Counted from the stretch's first letter, positions 9,052 through 20,810 are shown. The stretch is DNA of 64,000 nt from Alicyclobacillus suci (GCF_017329615.1 NZ_JAFMTW010000006.1:62001-126000), one strand, 5' to 3'. Made by a program: numbers and translations. Notes: a model not told the origin generated them from the sequence alone.

Positions 9052-9459
9052 TTACGCCTCCTTTGGGATCTTTTCCATCCATTTCGCCTCGCGGGCATGT
9101 TGTATGATTTGTTCTACTGGCATACCAGCCCGTGCTGAAACGGCCGCAGCAATTGCGCCCTCGACGAGCGGTGCGTCGACGATGTGCGCGCGGGTTTGAA
9201 CATCTTCATCGACGAGTTCGAGTGCCATCTGCGTGTTCATGAGGGCGCTGCCGAGATCGAAAAAGATGAGGATTTCGTTGTCGTGTGGGCAATGGGCCAG
9301 TTGCTTCATGATAAAGGTGGCGTCTGTGCCAATATTGTCACCAAGCCCCGCCGCGTGGCGGAGATCTACTTCGGGACCTGCGAGTTGGCCAAGCAACGTG
9401 ACGAGGCCCGCGCCAAGATCACGACTATGCGAGACAATCAGGAGACTAATGTTGGCCAT
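9052..9459 (-). CDS. dhaM: Dihydroxyacetone kinase phosphotransfer subunit DhaM
   Basis: This 135-residue protein is the EIIA-like (PTS-EIIA/mannose fold) subunit that passes phosphate from HPr to the ADP held by DhaL. The phosphorylated His lies in LLIVSHSRDLGAG near residue 10, and GDNIGTDATFI and FFDLGSALMN are typical DhaM blocks. It is the short form with no fused HPr or EI domain, as in Bacillota. Its start overlaps the dhaL end by 22 bases. An AGGAGGTG lies 15 bases upstream, rather far, so translation may be coupled to dhaL. Confidence 0.93.
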   Translation of the reverse strand: MANISLLIVSHSRDLGAGLVTLLGQLAGPEVDLRHAAGLGDNIGTDATFIMKQLAHCPHDNEILIFFDLGSALMNTQMALELVDEDVQTRAHIVDAPLVEGAIAAAVSARAGMPVEQIIQHAREAKWMEKIPKEA

Positions 9460-10088
9460 GGCGTTTTCTCTACACCTCCTACGATGACGTTTGCGAATTC
9501 CTCAAAAAACACGGCGCTGGAGACGCTCCCGGGGTCGCAGGTGCCGCGGCTGCGTTCGCCTAAGTAGGCGGCTCGACCTTTTCCTGCGACAAGTTCACGT
9601 GTGCCGACTGCGGCCTCGGCGGCTACTGTTGCCGCTTTCAGCAGGCCTGACACCGTGGGATTCTCCTGTAGGGTCTGTGCTGCAGGAGACCAGACGTCAA
9701 TCATGGTCTTTTCGCCAACGTGCGCCTTGCCGCGGACTACTAAACCATCCCGAGCTTGTACGATGGCTTCGGTGATCTCTTTCGCGTCGACTTGTGACTG
9801 ACCCTTCCACTGCGCAGAGAAGCGTAGGAAAACGGTGGCGTAGAGCGGACCGGACGCACCGCCGACACTCGATAACAGCGTCATGGCTACGGTTTGACTG
9901 AGGGCACCGAGATCATCTGTGGGTGTTGACGTAAGGCGTTCGTTGGCCGCATGAAATCCGCGGGTCATGTTCGTACCATGATCTCCATCGCCAATTTGAT
10001 TGTCTAGTTGGTCGAGAAGTGGTTGTAATTCGTCGAGTCGGTTGGTGTACGCTTGGATGAATGCGACAAAGGCACTTGTCGTGAGCAT
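9438..10088 (-). CDS. dhaL: Dihydroxyacetone kinase ADP-binding subunit DhaL
   Basis: The 216-residue subunit holds ADP as a fixed cofactor and phosphorylates dihydroxyacetone bound to DhaK. The Mg-ATP site is the N-terminal DNQIGDGDHGTNMTRG, with its conserved Asp residues, and SSVGGASGPLYATVF follows at about residues 73-87. Length matches the family (about 200-215). AGGAGG lies eight bases before the ATG. It is 16 bases after dhaK and overlaps dhaM, so the three form one operon. Confidence 0.95.
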   Translation of the reverse strand: MLTTSAFVAFIQAYTNRLDELQPLLDQLDNQIGDGDHGTNMTRGFHAANERLTSTPTDDLGALSQTVAMTLLSSVGGASGPLYATVFLRFSAQWKGQSQVDAKEITEAIVQARDGLVVRGKAHVGEKTMIDVWSPAAQTLQENPTVSGLLKAATVAAEAAVGTRELVAGKGRAAYLGERSRGTCDPGSVSSAVFFEEFANVIVGGVEKTPWPTLVS

Positions 10089-10104
10089 GTCAGAAACCTC
10101 CTCG

Positions 10105-11091
10105 TCAGCTCCGCCAGGCTATTGTTGTGGCTGGTGCGTTCAACAACTTGGTGAGTTCATGGTCCAGTTTCAACAGCGATATCGAGAAGCCCGCCATTTC
10201 AAGAGAGGTCATGTATTCGCCTACGCGCGTCTGTTGGATGTTCACGCTTTGTTCGGCAAGCCTTTTGGCGATGCGTCGGTTTGCGATGTACAGTTCGCTG
10301 AGCGGTGTCGCACCGAGCCCGTTGACGAGTACAGCGACGTCATCGCCCGCCTGGATTGCGGCGTTTTCGAGAATGGTGTCGAGCAAGGTGTCAACCACGT
10401 CATCTGCTGGCCGGATGGGCTCGCGCCGAACCCCTGGTTCACCGTGAATGCCAATGCCAATTTCGATTTCGTCGTCCGCCAACTGGAAACTCGGCTGACC
10501 GCTAGCGGGTACGGTGCAAGGACTTAGTGCCACACCCATACTGTGGACGTTGGCGATAGTGCGCTTGGCAATTTGAGCGACAGTTTCCAAGGGATATCCA
10601 GCCTCTGCGGCGGCGCCAGCGATTTTATGCACAAACACGGTTCCTGCGATGCCACGGCGACCGATGGTATGTGTACTGTTTTGGACAGCGACGTCGTCGT
10701 CGACAACCACTTGTTCAACGTGAATCCCTTCCATCGTGGCCATTTCGGCCGCCATCTCGAAGTTCATCACGTCGCCCGTGTAATTCTTGACAATCAATAG
10801 CACCCCTTGATCCCCATGGACAGCGCGAATCGCCTCCAAAATCTGGTCTGGCGTCGGTGAGGTAAACATTTCCCCGGCAACGGCCGCGTCTAGCATGCCA
10901 GGACCGACGAATCCGCCATGTGCAGGTTCGTGTCCGCTGCCACCGCCACTCACGAGAGCGACTTTGTCCGCCTTTTTTGCCCGAACTAACACGGTTGTGC
11001 CAGGGAGTCGTCGCAGTTCAGGGTGCGCAAGGACTATCCCGTCGAGCATTTCATCGACATAGTGACCTACCTCGTTCATGAGTTTTTTCAT
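10105..11091 (-). CDS. dhaK: Dihydroxyacetone kinase substrate-binding subunit DhaK
   Basis: The 328-residue subunit binds dihydroxyacetone covalently through a His; that residue is His216 in GIGIHGEPG. The glycine-rich phosphate site VSGGGSGHEPAHGGFVG is at residues 48-64. It is first in the dhaKLM operon, with GGAGGTG five bases before the ATG. The operon points away from glpPFKD, so both routes from glycerol-type substrates to dihydroxyacetone phosphate lie together. No glycerol dehydrogenase gene is in the window, so the source of free dihydroxyacetone is not shown. Confidence 0.96.
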   Translation of the reverse strand: MKKLMNEVGHYVDEMLDGIVLAHPELRRLPGTTVLVRAKKADKVALVSGGGSGHEPAHGGFVGPGMLDAAVAGEMFTSPTPDQILEAIRAVHGDQGVLLIVKNYTGDVMNFEMAAEMATMEGIHVEQVVVDDDVAVQNSTHTIGRRGIAGTVFVHKIAGAAAEAGYPLETVAQIAKRTIANVHSMGVALSPCTVPASGQPSFQLADDEIEIGIGIHGEPGVRREPIRPADDVVDTLLDTILENAAIQAGDDVAVLVNGLGATPLSELYIANRRIAKRLAEQSVNIQQTRVGEYMTSLEMAGFSISLLKLDHELTKLLNAPATTIAWRS

Positions 11092-11426
11092 GGATGCACC
11101 TCCAAACGTGAAATCTGGGACATTTACAATAGAAAAGGAAGGAAAAAGGGACGCAACGATTTCACTCCGTGCAGGGAGGAAACACTGCGCCCCTTCATCG
11201 ACTGATGTACACGCCGGGGAATGGACTTTGTGTCATCATATGCGACGGAAAGCCCTTTCATATCCCTATCTTAAAAGCAATCACATGAAATGGCAATCAC
11301 TGAATTGGGTGCACCTGGGTGGTCGGTTGATGTGACGTCAATCGAGTGATATGGTCAGTCGGTAGAGGCACATGTACCACTAGTGTTGCAATGTTGAGAC
11401 TTATTGTCATGTAAGGGGAATGAAAC
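11092..11426. other. Divergent intergenic region between dhaK and glpP
   Basis: These 335 bases must hold the dhaK promoter (minus) and the glpP promoter (plus). On the minus strand TTGCGT and TCTATT with 17-base spacing near 11130-11160 is a weak candidate. A short inverted repeat TTGA/TCAA around 11327-11341 is visible. No confident promoter or operator was found. Confidence 0.4.
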
Positions 11427-11987
11427 GTGCATTTTGAGAATCAGCGGATAATTCCGGCAGTGAAACACATGAAGGACTTTGAGCAATTGTTGACGCGCGA
11501 TTTCACTTATATCGTGCTGCTGGAAAGTCATCTGACACAGTTGCCCAGTCTCATTCGCACAGCCAAGCAGCACAATAAAAAACTGATTCTCCACGCGGAC
11601 TTAATTCAGGGTCTAAAGCACGATGAGTCCGCCGCTCAGTTTCTTTGTCAAATGTTGAAGCCAGCGGGACTCATTTCAACTCATTCCAGTGTGATTACGA
11701 CGGCGAAGAAAAATCGCGTATTGGCGATTCAAAGGATTTTTTTGATAGATTCGCAAAGTCTCGATACTAGTTATCGGGTGTTGACGAATTCGAAACCGGA
11801 TTACATCGAGGTCTTGCCAGGTGTATTGCCAGATATTATTCGCGAGGTGCGGCGGGCGACACAATTGCCGATATTAGCTGGTGGATTTATTCGATCCCGC
11901 TCGGATATTCAATCTGTATTGGACGCAGGGGCGGCTGGGGTGACCACCTCGCATAAGGATTTGTGGTCGGTAAAGATTGACGGTTGA
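11427..11987 (+). CDS. glpP: Glycerol operon antiterminator GlpP
   Basis: This 186-residue RNA-binding protein lets RNA polymerase pass leader terminators of glp transcripts when glycerol 3-phosphate is present. The TIM-barrel-like sequence has the family blocks LHADLIQGLKHDE, AQFLCQMLKPAGLISTHS, DYIEVLPGVLPDII and ILAGGFIRSRSD. Length equals Bacillus GlpP (about 190). The start is GTG, eight bases after AAGGGG. It precedes glpF by 200 bases, in which a promoter and terminator lie; a second leader stem lies before glpD. These are its expected targets. Confidence 0.95.
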   Translation: MHFENQRIIPAVKHMKDFEQLLTRDFTYIVLLESHLTQLPSLIRTAKQHNKKLILHADLIQGLKHDESAAQFLCQMLKPAGLISTHSSVITTAKKNRVLAIQRIFLIDSQSLDTSYRVLTNSKPDYIEVLPGVLPDIIREVRRATQLPILAGGFIRSRSDIQSVLDAGAAGVTTSHKDLWSVKIDG

Positions 11988-12012
11988 CGAGAAACGTGAA
12001 AGGGATTACAGT
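11984..12012 (+). promoter_or_regulatory. Promoter of the glpFK operon
   Basis: TTGACG at 11984-11989 and TACAGT at 12007-12012 are 17 bases apart, and the -35 box overlaps the glpP stop codon. Initiation near 12020 would give a leader of about 170 bases that includes the terminator at 12070-12119. A loose CcpA-like sequence, TGAATGCGCTTACC, is at 12026. Confidence 0.65.
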
Positions 12013-12069
12013 AAGGCCAAGATATGAATGCGCTTACCTAAAAGTTAAGAGCGGTATGAGAATTGGAGA

Positions 12070-12119
12070 ACCGTAAGATGTCCAGATCCGTCAGTGATTT
12101 GAGCGTCTTGCGGTTTTTT
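12070..12119 (+). terminator. Leader terminator of glpF, likely GlpP target
   Basis: ACCGTAAGATG and CGTCTTGCGGT pair (with G-U pairs) and are followed directly by six T residues. The terminator lies between the promoter and glpF, directly after glpP, as in Bacillus glpFK, where GlpP antiterminates. Confidence 0.85.
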
Positions 12120-12187
12120 AATTTTCATTCGAACAGCAATTCATTCGAAACAACAACACAGTTTAGAAATGGCGAGGGGGCGTTTGG

Positions 12188-14574
<2,387 letters not shown>

Positions 14575-14635
14575 TCACTCGTATGGGTTACGCTCTGCGG
14601 GATACAAGTTCATAGTGATTGGTTATGAGATGAGG

Positions 14636-14690
14636 AGAAAACCATGGGCTTTATGCACAGTTGGCATAAAGTCTGTGGTTTTCTTGCTTT
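14636..14690 (+). terminator. Leader hairpin before glpD, likely GlpP target
   Basis: The arms AGAAAACCA-TGG-GCTTTATGC and GCATAAAG-TCTG-TGGTTTTCT form a long stem with a seven-base loop, followed by TGCTTT. It lies 20 bases before the glpD start. In Bacillus, glpD has its own GlpP-controlled leader terminator, and this position matches. Confidence 0.75.
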
Positions 14691-14704
14691 ATGGGGGGAA
14701 TGAC

Positions 14705-16363
14705 ATGAATCGCCGATTCTCGATGAGGTCGCGGTCGGAAATGGTGGGGGATATCCGTCGACATCAACTAGATGTATTGGTCATCGGAGGCGGGATTACG
14801 GGCGCCGGTATTCTGCTTGACGCACATGTACGGGGAATGAAGATGGGGCTTATCGAAATGCAGGATTTCGCCTCGGGAACTTCGAATCGTTCGACCAAAC
14901 TGGTTCACGGAGGTCTTCGTTATCTCAAACAGTTCGAGGTTGGATTGGTCGCAGAAGTGGGAAAGGAACGCGCGATTGTGTATGAGAACGGCCCGCATAT
15001 CACCACGCCCGTCTGGATGCTGCTTCCTATTATTAAGGGTGGAACTTATGGTATGCTCAGCAGTTCGTTTGGAATTTTTATCTACGATATTTTAGCCGGG
15101 GTGAAGCGAAGTGAGCGGCGGAAAATGCTCGACGCACAACAGACGTTGGCAAAAGAGCCGCTGTTGCGGACAGAAGGGTTGAAAGGCGCCGGGTACTATG
15201 TGGAGTACCGGACGGATGACGCTCGGCTGACCTTGGAGATTATCAAAGAAGCGATTGCGCGCGGTGCAACGGCGTTAAATTATACAAAGGCAACCAATTT
15301 AATTTACGAAGACGGTAAGGTGGTTGGCGTTCGCGCGCTCGATTTGCTCACGAACGAGGCGTATGAGATTCGCGCTAGAAAGATTGTCAATGCGACTGGG
15401 CCTTGGGTGGATGAGTTGCGGGAATTGGACGGATCGAAAACGGGAAAGACGCTCCATCATACAAAGGGCGTTCATATTGTGGTGGATGGCGCGCGCTTTC
15501 CGCTACATAACTCCGTCTACTTCGATGTACCGGATGGTCGCATGGTGTTCGCCATTCCGCGTGACGGCAAGACCTATATTGGCACGACCGATACCAATTA
15601 TCAGGGAGATTTGATTCATCCGCGGATGACCAAAGCTGATCGTGATTATCTCATTGATTGTGTCAATTTCATGTTCCCAACGGTGAAGTTGACTGCAAAG
15701 GACGTAGAGTCTAGCTGGGCGGGGGTACGTCCGCTGATTCACGAAGAGGGCAAAGACCCTTCGGAAATCTCCCGTAAAGACGAGGTCTTTCGCTCGAAGA
15801 GTGGTCTGTTTACGATTGCTGGAGGAAAGTTGACGGGGTATCGGAAGATGGCTGACAAGGTTGTGACCATGGTTGCAGCAGAACTGAGCCAGGAGACCGG
15901 CCGACCGTTTGCGGCGTGTACGACAGAGGGTATCGAGTACTCAGGTGGCAAGTTTGGCGGATCAGCCAATTTCCAGCCGTTTCTACAGGAGAAGACAAGA
16001 GAAGGTGTAAGTTTAGGGCTAAGCGAAGCGCGAGCCAATCAATTGGCACATCGATATGGCACCAATATCGATATCGTCTATGACATCTTGCGACGCCATG
16101 AGGACGACGCGGATGCCGCTTCGTTGTCGCCTGAAGTCTATGCGGCGTTGGTGTACGGCTTGGAGTATGAGGCGGTGGTGACGCCATCGGACTTTTTCGT
16201 GCGGCGTACAGGCAGCCTCTATTTCGACATTGACTTTGTGCGGCGATGGAAGGAACCTGTACTTTCCTTCATGTCGGTCTGGTATGGATGGAGCGAGGCA
16301 GAAGCGGCGCGGTACCGCGACGAACTGAATGAGCGAATTGAAGAGGCGACCGTAGCTGTGTGA
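14705..16363 (+). CDS. glpD: Aerobic glycerol-3-phosphate dehydrogenase
   Basis: The 552-residue membrane-associated flavoprotein oxidises glycerol 3-phosphate to dihydroxyacetone phosphate and passes electrons to the quinone pool. The FAD site is VLVIGGGITGAGILLDA at about residues 24-40, followed by GTSNRSTKLVHGGLRYL; TGPWVDELREL and SSWAGVRPLIHEEG are further GlpD blocks. Length is close to Bacillus GlpD (555). The start is ATG 14705, six bases after a run of six G; the frame stays open upstream through the leader hairpin, which should not be translated. It completes the glpP-F-K-D set. Confidence 0.96.
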   Translation: MNRRFSMRSRSEMVGDIRRHQLDVLVIGGGITGAGILLDAHVRGMKMGLIEMQDFASGTSNRSTKLVHGGLRYLKQFEVGLVAEVGKERAIVYENGPHITTPVWMLLPIIKGGTYGMLSSSFGIFIYDILAGVKRSERRKMLDAQQTLAKEPLLRTEGLKGAGYYVEYRTDDARLTLEIIKEAIARGATALNYTKATNLIYEDGKVVGVRALDLLTNEAYEIRARKIVNATGPWVDELRELDGSKTGKTLHHTKGVHIVVDGARFPLHNSVYFDVPDGRMVFAIPRDGKTYIGTTDTNYQGDLIHPRMTKADRDYLIDCVNFMFPTVKLTAKDVESSWAGVRPLIHEEGKDPSEISRKDEVFRSKSGLFTIAGGKLTGYRKMADKVVTMVAAELSQETGRPFAACTTEGIEYSGGKFGGSANFQPFLQEKTREGVSLGLSEARANQLAHRYGTNIDIVYDILRRHEDDADAASLSPEVYAALVYGLEYEAVVTPSDFFVRRTGSLYFDIDFVRRWKEPVLSFMSVWYGWSEAEAARYRDELNERIEEATVAV

Positions 16364-16373
16364 GTGGCGGCCG

Positions 16374-16405
16374 ACTGTTCCAACGGGAGCCCTCGTTGGA
16401 ACAGT
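16374..16405. terminator. Perfect hairpin between glpD and the convergent aminotransferase gene
   Basis: ACTGTTCCAACG and CGTTGGAACAGT form a perfect 12-bp stem with an eight-base loop, ten bases after the glpD stop and 33 bases past the end of the convergent gene. No U-run follows on either strand, so it may end both transcripts with help or only stabilise them. Confidence 0.55.
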
Positions 16406-16437
16406 CAAGATGGCCACGTTAAAAGGCAGTTTTTAGG

Positions 16438-17688
16438 TCACGAGGGTCTGACCTGTGGTGTGTCGTTTAAATAGTTGCGTAGCGATTTGGCTAGGCGAAC
16501 CATCCCGTCGTGAACCACATTTGGCGAATAGAATGAAAAGCTGAGCCGCATTTGTTGGGCACCGCTTCCTTCTGATACATAAAACGGTGCGCCGCCGACA
16601 AAGCTGACGCGTTCTTCGATGGCATATTCCCAAAGTTTCGCGACATCGACGTAAGGCGGCATCGTCACCCAGACGAAGAAGCCTCCTGATGGATTTGTCC
16701 ATGTGACCTCTTTCGGAAAATGCGCTGCAAGCGTCTCGACCATGGCATCGCGGCGCAATCGGTACGCTGTACGTACTTTCTTCAGGTGGGCAGAAAAATC
16801 GACGGATTCTAAAAAGTTCGCAAGTACCTCTTGCACGAAACCACTTGTTCCCCCTTCCGCCTTGACCTTTTGTAGAGCTTGGATAATCACGTGTGGCGCG
16901 ACGATATAGCCAATCCGCAGACCAGGGGCAATGGTCTTGGAAAAGGTGGATAGGTACAAGGTGTGCTCTGGTGCAATGGCTTTGATGGATGGGATGGAGA
17001 TGTCGTCAAAGCCCAATTCCCCGTAGGCGTCGTCCTCCACAATGTAAAAGCCGTAGTTGGCCGCCAGCTCGGCTAATTTGACGCGTCGTGCGAAGCTCAT
17101 TGTAAGTCCCGTAGGGTTTTGAAAATTGGGGATGACATAAAAGAGTTTTGGCATGGTTTGCCCGGTTGCTTTGCGGTTTTTTAATTCCTGTTCGACGGCA
17201 TCCACCAACAGACCCTCTTCGTCCATCGGAAAACTGCGTTCTATCGCGCCGTTTAGCGCGAAGATATGAATGGCGCCAAAATAGGACGGTTCCTCAAACC
17301 ACACTTCGTCCCCTGGATTTAAGAAGAGACGTGCAATTAAGTCAATTCCTTGCGAGGAACCGCTGGTAATCAGGATGTCATTCGGGTCTATCGCGATGTT
17401 CCAAGAGGTCGTTTTTTGTACGGCGAGGTATTCAAGAATCCGCTTGGAACCTGAACCACCGCCGTATTGGAGCACGCGCGCTGCATCGACTTGAAGCGCC
17501 TTGGTTGCCGCTTCGGTCAACTCGGGTATTTGAAAGAACTCGCCATCTGGAAGCCCGTAGTTCAATGCGATGACGTCGGAAGTGTCCACTGTCCGCCCGG
17601 AGAAATCAAAGGCGGCAATTCCCGCTTGCACTTTTGTCCGCTGTGCAAACCGTTCATGGTGCTGTAGTTTTGAATGTGGAATGGACAT
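16438..17688 (-). CDS. PLP-dependent aminotransferase, fold type I (LysN/2-aminoadipate type)
   Basis: This 416-residue cytosolic enzyme transfers an amino group from an amino acid to a 2-oxo acid. The PLP lysine lies in YLSTFSKTIAPGLRIGY, preceded by the cofactor segment YVIPNFQNPTGLTMS and the Asp-containing FYIVEDDAYGELGF. It resembles the aminotransferase half of MocR regulators and LysN, without a DNA-binding domain. The start is ATG 17688, ten bases after GGAGGGG; an upstream in-frame ATG lacks a site. It diverges from an amino-acid permease gene, so the pair may take up and deaminate one amino acid. The substrate is not determined. Confidence 0.87.
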   Translation of the reverse strand: MSIPHSKLQHHERFAQRTKVQAGIAAFDFSGRTVDTSDVIALNYGLPDGEFFQIPELTEAATKALQVDAARVLQYGGGSGSKRILEYLAVQKTTSWNIAIDPNDILITSGSSQGIDLIARLFLNPGDEVWFEEPSYFGAIHIFALNGAIERSFPMDEEGLLVDAVEQELKNRKATGQTMPKLFYVIPNFQNPTGLTMSFARRVKLAELAANYGFYIVEDDAYGELGFDDISIPSIKAIAPEHTLYLSTFSKTIAPGLRIGYIVAPHVIIQALQKVKAEGGTSGFVQEVLANFLESVDFSAHLKKVRTAYRLRRDAMVETLAAHFPKEVTWTNPSGGFFVWVTMPPYVDVAKLWEYAIEERVSFVGGAPFYVSEGSGAQQMRLSFSFYSPNVVHDGMVRLAKSLRNYLNDTPQVRPS

Positions 17689-17996
17689 TTGCTTTAATCC
17701 CCTCCAAAAAAGATGTTCCTCATTCATATCCAATCAAACATAGCGTTCAGAAGTGACAACAATACGATGATTGTATCGCTGGAACAGCGGTGCGACAATG
17801 CTATACGTAAGATTTAATGACAAAAATCAGATATGTAAGAAAACTTGCCTTGAATATGGTCGGATTATTCTGTATATTTCCGTTAAACACACTTGGAACC
17901 CTAACATTTCTGGCGCAAATTCTCAATTATTCGTTAGAAAACCTAACATTATGTCGTGACCTCCGCTGTTTATCACTTATTGAGGAGAGATGCTTT
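17689..17996. other. Divergent region between the aminotransferase and permease genes
   Basis: This holds the ribosome site of the aminotransferase gene and the promoter at 17850-17878 of the permease gene. An imperfect palindrome, ACAAT-ACGATG-ATTGT, at about 17760-17775 is a possible operator. No promoter for the minus strand was found with confidence. Confidence 0.4.
17850..17878 (+). promoter_or_regulatory. Promoter of the amino-acid permease gene
   Basis: TTGAAT at 17850-17855 and TATATT at 17873-17878 have 17-base spacing, the same two hexamers as the xyl promoter. The start codon is about 120 bases downstream. Confidence 0.6.
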
Positions 17997-19643
17997 ATGG
18001 ATCCGGTCAAGCAGTATCAGCCAGCGGTTGATCCCGATGTCACTGGATATCGGCGAGCCTTGTCGTTTCGGGATTTGATGATGGTTTCGCTCAGCGGGGT
18101 CGTTGGGTCTGGTTGGTTATTTGGCGCATATAACGCGGCTAAAGTTTCGGGAGCAGGATCACTTATCGCTTGGGCATTGGGTGGCATCGCCATTCTCCTC
18201 AGTACCTTGCCGAATTCAGAGTTGGTGGGCATGTTTCCGCGAGCGGGGGGTGCAATGCGCTATCCCTTATACTCACACGGTAGCTTGGTCGGTTTTTTAG
18301 TCGCTTGGGGCAGTTGGATTCCGGGTGCAGCTGGGGCAGCGACAGAGGCTGCGGCTGTGATTCAATATGCGAGTTCTTATTGGCCTACATTGTACAGTGG
18401 CCAGCGGATGAGTCCGCTAGGTATGGCTGTGGCCGCTTTTCTCGTCATTCTCTTCGCGTACGTCAACATCTTGGGAATTCGCTGGTTTGCGAGAATCAAT
18501 ACGCCGCTTACTGTGGTTAAGTTAATTGTCCCTGGGGGAACCATTATTATTTTACTTGCCACCAGTTTTCATCCTGCGAATTTCACGTCTGTCGCGAGTG
18601 GTGGGTTATTGCCAACGGGCATGAAGGGTATTTTTGTCGCGTTAGCTACATCGGGCATTATCTACTCTTATCTCGGCTCTACGGGCCCTATTCAGTTGGC
18701 CGCCGAGGCCAAGAACCCGAGGCGACAAATCCCAGTGGCCATTCTCGCCGTCGTCGGCGTGTCGATGGCGCTTTATCTTTTCCTTCAAGTCGCTTTTATT
18801 GGCGCAATACCGAGTCATCTCCTGATGGCTGGCTGGGGGAACTTGAATTTTAATGCGCCATTTGTCGAGCTGCTCGTCTCCGTGAATTTGGTTTGGGTTT
18901 CGTACATTTTATACGCAGATGCGATTATTTCACCTTCTGGTACGGCGTTGACGGGCACGGCGGTGGTCGCACGAATTCTCTACGCCATGGGACTGCAGGG
19001 CTTTGCCCCGAAGCGTTTGGCTCAAATTGACCCAAAGCGGGGCGTTCCGGTGGTATCGATTATTGTGAATTCAATTATCGGAATCATCTTTCTTCTCCCG
19101 TTTCCGAGTTGGCAGTCTTTGATTAGTGTCGTGGTGACGTGTGCTGTCTTCACGAATCTCGTCGTGCCCGCTACAGTGAGCGTGTTAAGGCGCACGGTGC
19201 CGAATCAGGAAAGACCGTTTAAAGTGCCGCTATTAAATTTAACGGCGCCCGTCGCGAGTGCGGTATCGTGTCTGATCATGTATTGGGTGGGCTGGCCTGT
19301 CACGGGTCGGGTGATGCTTTTCTTTGCAATCGGAATCGTTTTTTATTTCATCGCTTTTCGGCGTCAAAAATGGCCGTGGCGCCACGTCCGGGCTGGCATT
19401 TGGTTGGTCTTGGCAATGGTGTTCATTCCGCTGATGTCGTTTCTTGGTACGTTTGGTGGAAAAGGTATCGTGCCGGCTCCGTGGGACTCTATCATTGTAG
19501 CACTGTCTGGTGTGTTATTTTGGTTGCTCGGACGCTATTCTGGTCTCTCTTTGCCAGCGGCGATGAACGGAAGAGGTATTGAGGGAGCTGAAGTCTATTC
19601 GGTTGAAGCACCAGAATTGATTGATTTCGACCTCAATTTTTGA
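17997..19643 (+). CDS. APC-superfamily amino-acid permease
   Basis: The 548-residue membrane protein has about 12-14 hydrophobic helices. The first helix has the Gly-rich APC signature GVVGSGWLFGAY, followed by AGSLIAWALGG and, in the middle, the motif FGLGSTGPIQ-like SYLGSTGPIQLAAEAKNPRR. It is most like the aspartate:H+ symporter subgroup (YveA-type). GAGGAGAG lies seven bases before the ATG at 17997; the frame is open for 60 codons upstream but has no ribosome site there. It diverges from an aminotransferase. The transported amino acid is inferred only by family. Confidence 0.85.
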   Translation: MDPVKQYQPAVDPDVTGYRRALSFRDLMMVSLSGVVGSGWLFGAYNAAKVSGAGSLIAWALGGIAILLSTLPNSELVGMFPRAGGAMRYPLYSHGSLVGFLVAWGSWIPGAAGAATEAAAVIQYASSYWPTLYSGQRMSPLGMAVAAFLVILFAYVNILGIRWFARINTPLTVVKLIVPGGTIIILLATSFHPANFTSVASGGLLPTGMKGIFVALATSGIIYSYLGSTGPIQLAAEAKNPRRQIPVAILAVVGVSMALYLFLQVAFIGAIPSHLLMAGWGNLNFNAPFVELLVSVNLVWVSYILYADAIISPSGTALTGTAVVARILYAMGLQGFAPKRLAQIDPKRGVPVVSIIVNSIIGIIFLLPFPSWQSLISVVVTCAVFTNLVVPATVSVLRRTVPNQERPFKVPLLNLTAPVASAVSCLIMYWVGWPVTGRVMLFFAIGIVFYFIAFRRQKWPWRHVRAGIWLVLAMVFIPLMSFLGTFGGKGIVPAPWDSIIVALSGVLFWLLGRYSGLSLPAAMNGRGIEGAEVYSVEAPELIDFDLNF

Positions 19644-19748
19644 GGTGTGGCAAGCATGGACACAGCTGTGGTGCCGCCGTGTGCATTGCGGGACAAATAG
19701 GCGTACAATCGTAGGTAGATACCAACCACTAGAGGAAGGAATGACAAA

Positions 19749-20729
19749 ATGGACTACGTGAGGCTTGGCACCACTGGTTTGGAAGTGTCGCGCATATGCT
19801 TGGGATGTATGAGCTATGGCGTCCCAGAACGCGGAAACCACAGCTGGTCTTTGAACGAGGAAGACGCTCGCCCGTTTATCAAGCGCGCGCTTGAATTGGG
19901 CATCAACTTTTTCGATACGGCGAATGTCTACTCGGATGGCACTAGTGAGGAAATTGTCGGACGAGCACTGAAAGACTATGCAAGCAGGGACGAAGTTGTC
20001 ATTGCCACGAAGGTACATGGTCGCATGCGACCGGGACCGAATGGCGCTGGGCTATCGCGCAAGGCCATTATGACCGAGATTGATAATAGTTTGAAGCGCT
20101 TAGGAACTGATTATGTTGATCTCTACCAGATTCATCGCTGGGACTATGACACGCCGATTGAAGAGACGATGGAGGCTCTTCATGATGTAGTCAAGGCCGG
20201 CAAGGCGCGTTATATTGGCGCTTCTTCGATGTATGCGTGGCAGTTCCTCAAAGCGCTCTATACGGCTGAGAAGCATGGCTGGACTCGGTTCGTATCGATG
20301 CAGAATTACTTAAACCTCCTTTATCGCGAAGAGGAACGCGAGATGCTTCCGTTGTGTGAGGCGGAGGGGATTGGCTTGATTCCTTGGAGCCCTCTCGCAC
20401 GTGGGCGGTTGACACGAGATTGGGATGAGACGAGTGCCCGTTCAGAAACGGATGAATTTGGCAAGTCATTGTATGCGACGACTGCAGAAGCGGACAAGAA
20501 AGTCGTAGAGCGGGTTGCAGAAGTCGCCGCAAACCGTGGGGTTCCGCGTGCGCAAATCGCGTTGGCGTGGGTACTCCAGAAGTCACCGGTGACGGCACCT
20601 ATCGTCGGGGCGACCAAAATGCACCATTTGGATGATGCGGTTGCTTCGTTGTCTATTACGCTCACACCTGAGGAAATCGCAAAGCTGGAAGAGCCATATG
20701 TACCACATCCCGTATTGGGATTCCGTTAA
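19749..20729 (+). CDS. Aldo/keto reductase
   Basis: This NAD(P)H-dependent oxidoreductase of 326 residues has the AKR catalytic tetrad: Asp56 and Tyr61 in FFDTANVYSDG, Lys88 in VIATKVHG, and His129 in DLYQIHRWD. The sequence resembles the YghZ/YajO-type group (AKR11-14) acting on small aldehydes and ketones; the substrate is not known. GAGGAAGGA precedes the ATG. It is a single-gene unit ending in a strong terminator; it has no clear link to the permease gene before it, although it starts only 105 bases after it. Confidence 0.92.
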   Translation: MDYVRLGTTGLEVSRICLGCMSYGVPERGNHSWSLNEEDARPFIKRALELGINFFDTANVYSDGTSEEIVGRALKDYASRDEVVIATKVHGRMRPGPNGAGLSRKAIMTEIDNSLKRLGTDYVDLYQIHRWDYDTPIEETMEALHDVVKAGKARYIGASSMYAWQFLKALYTAEKHGWTRFVSMQNYLNLLYREEEREMLPLCEAEGIGLIPWSPLARGRLTRDWDETSARSETDEFGKSLYATTAEADKKVVERVAEVAANRGVPRAQIALAWVLQKSPVTAPIVGATKMHHLDDAVASLSITLTPEEIAKLEEPYVPHPVLGFR

Positions 20730-20764
20730 ACGTTGGCCATTTCGCATAAATGATCTAGATATAA

Positions 20765-20810
20765 GGGGAGGGGCAGTCTGTGGCTACAGATTTGCCCCTC
20801 CCCGATTTTG
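20765..20810 (+). terminator. Terminator after the aldo/keto reductase gene
   Basis: The perfect 11-bp arms GGGGAGGGGCA and TGCCCCTCCCC enclose a 17-base loop and are followed by GATTTTG. This is a strong GC-rich stem with a short U-run. Confidence 0.85.
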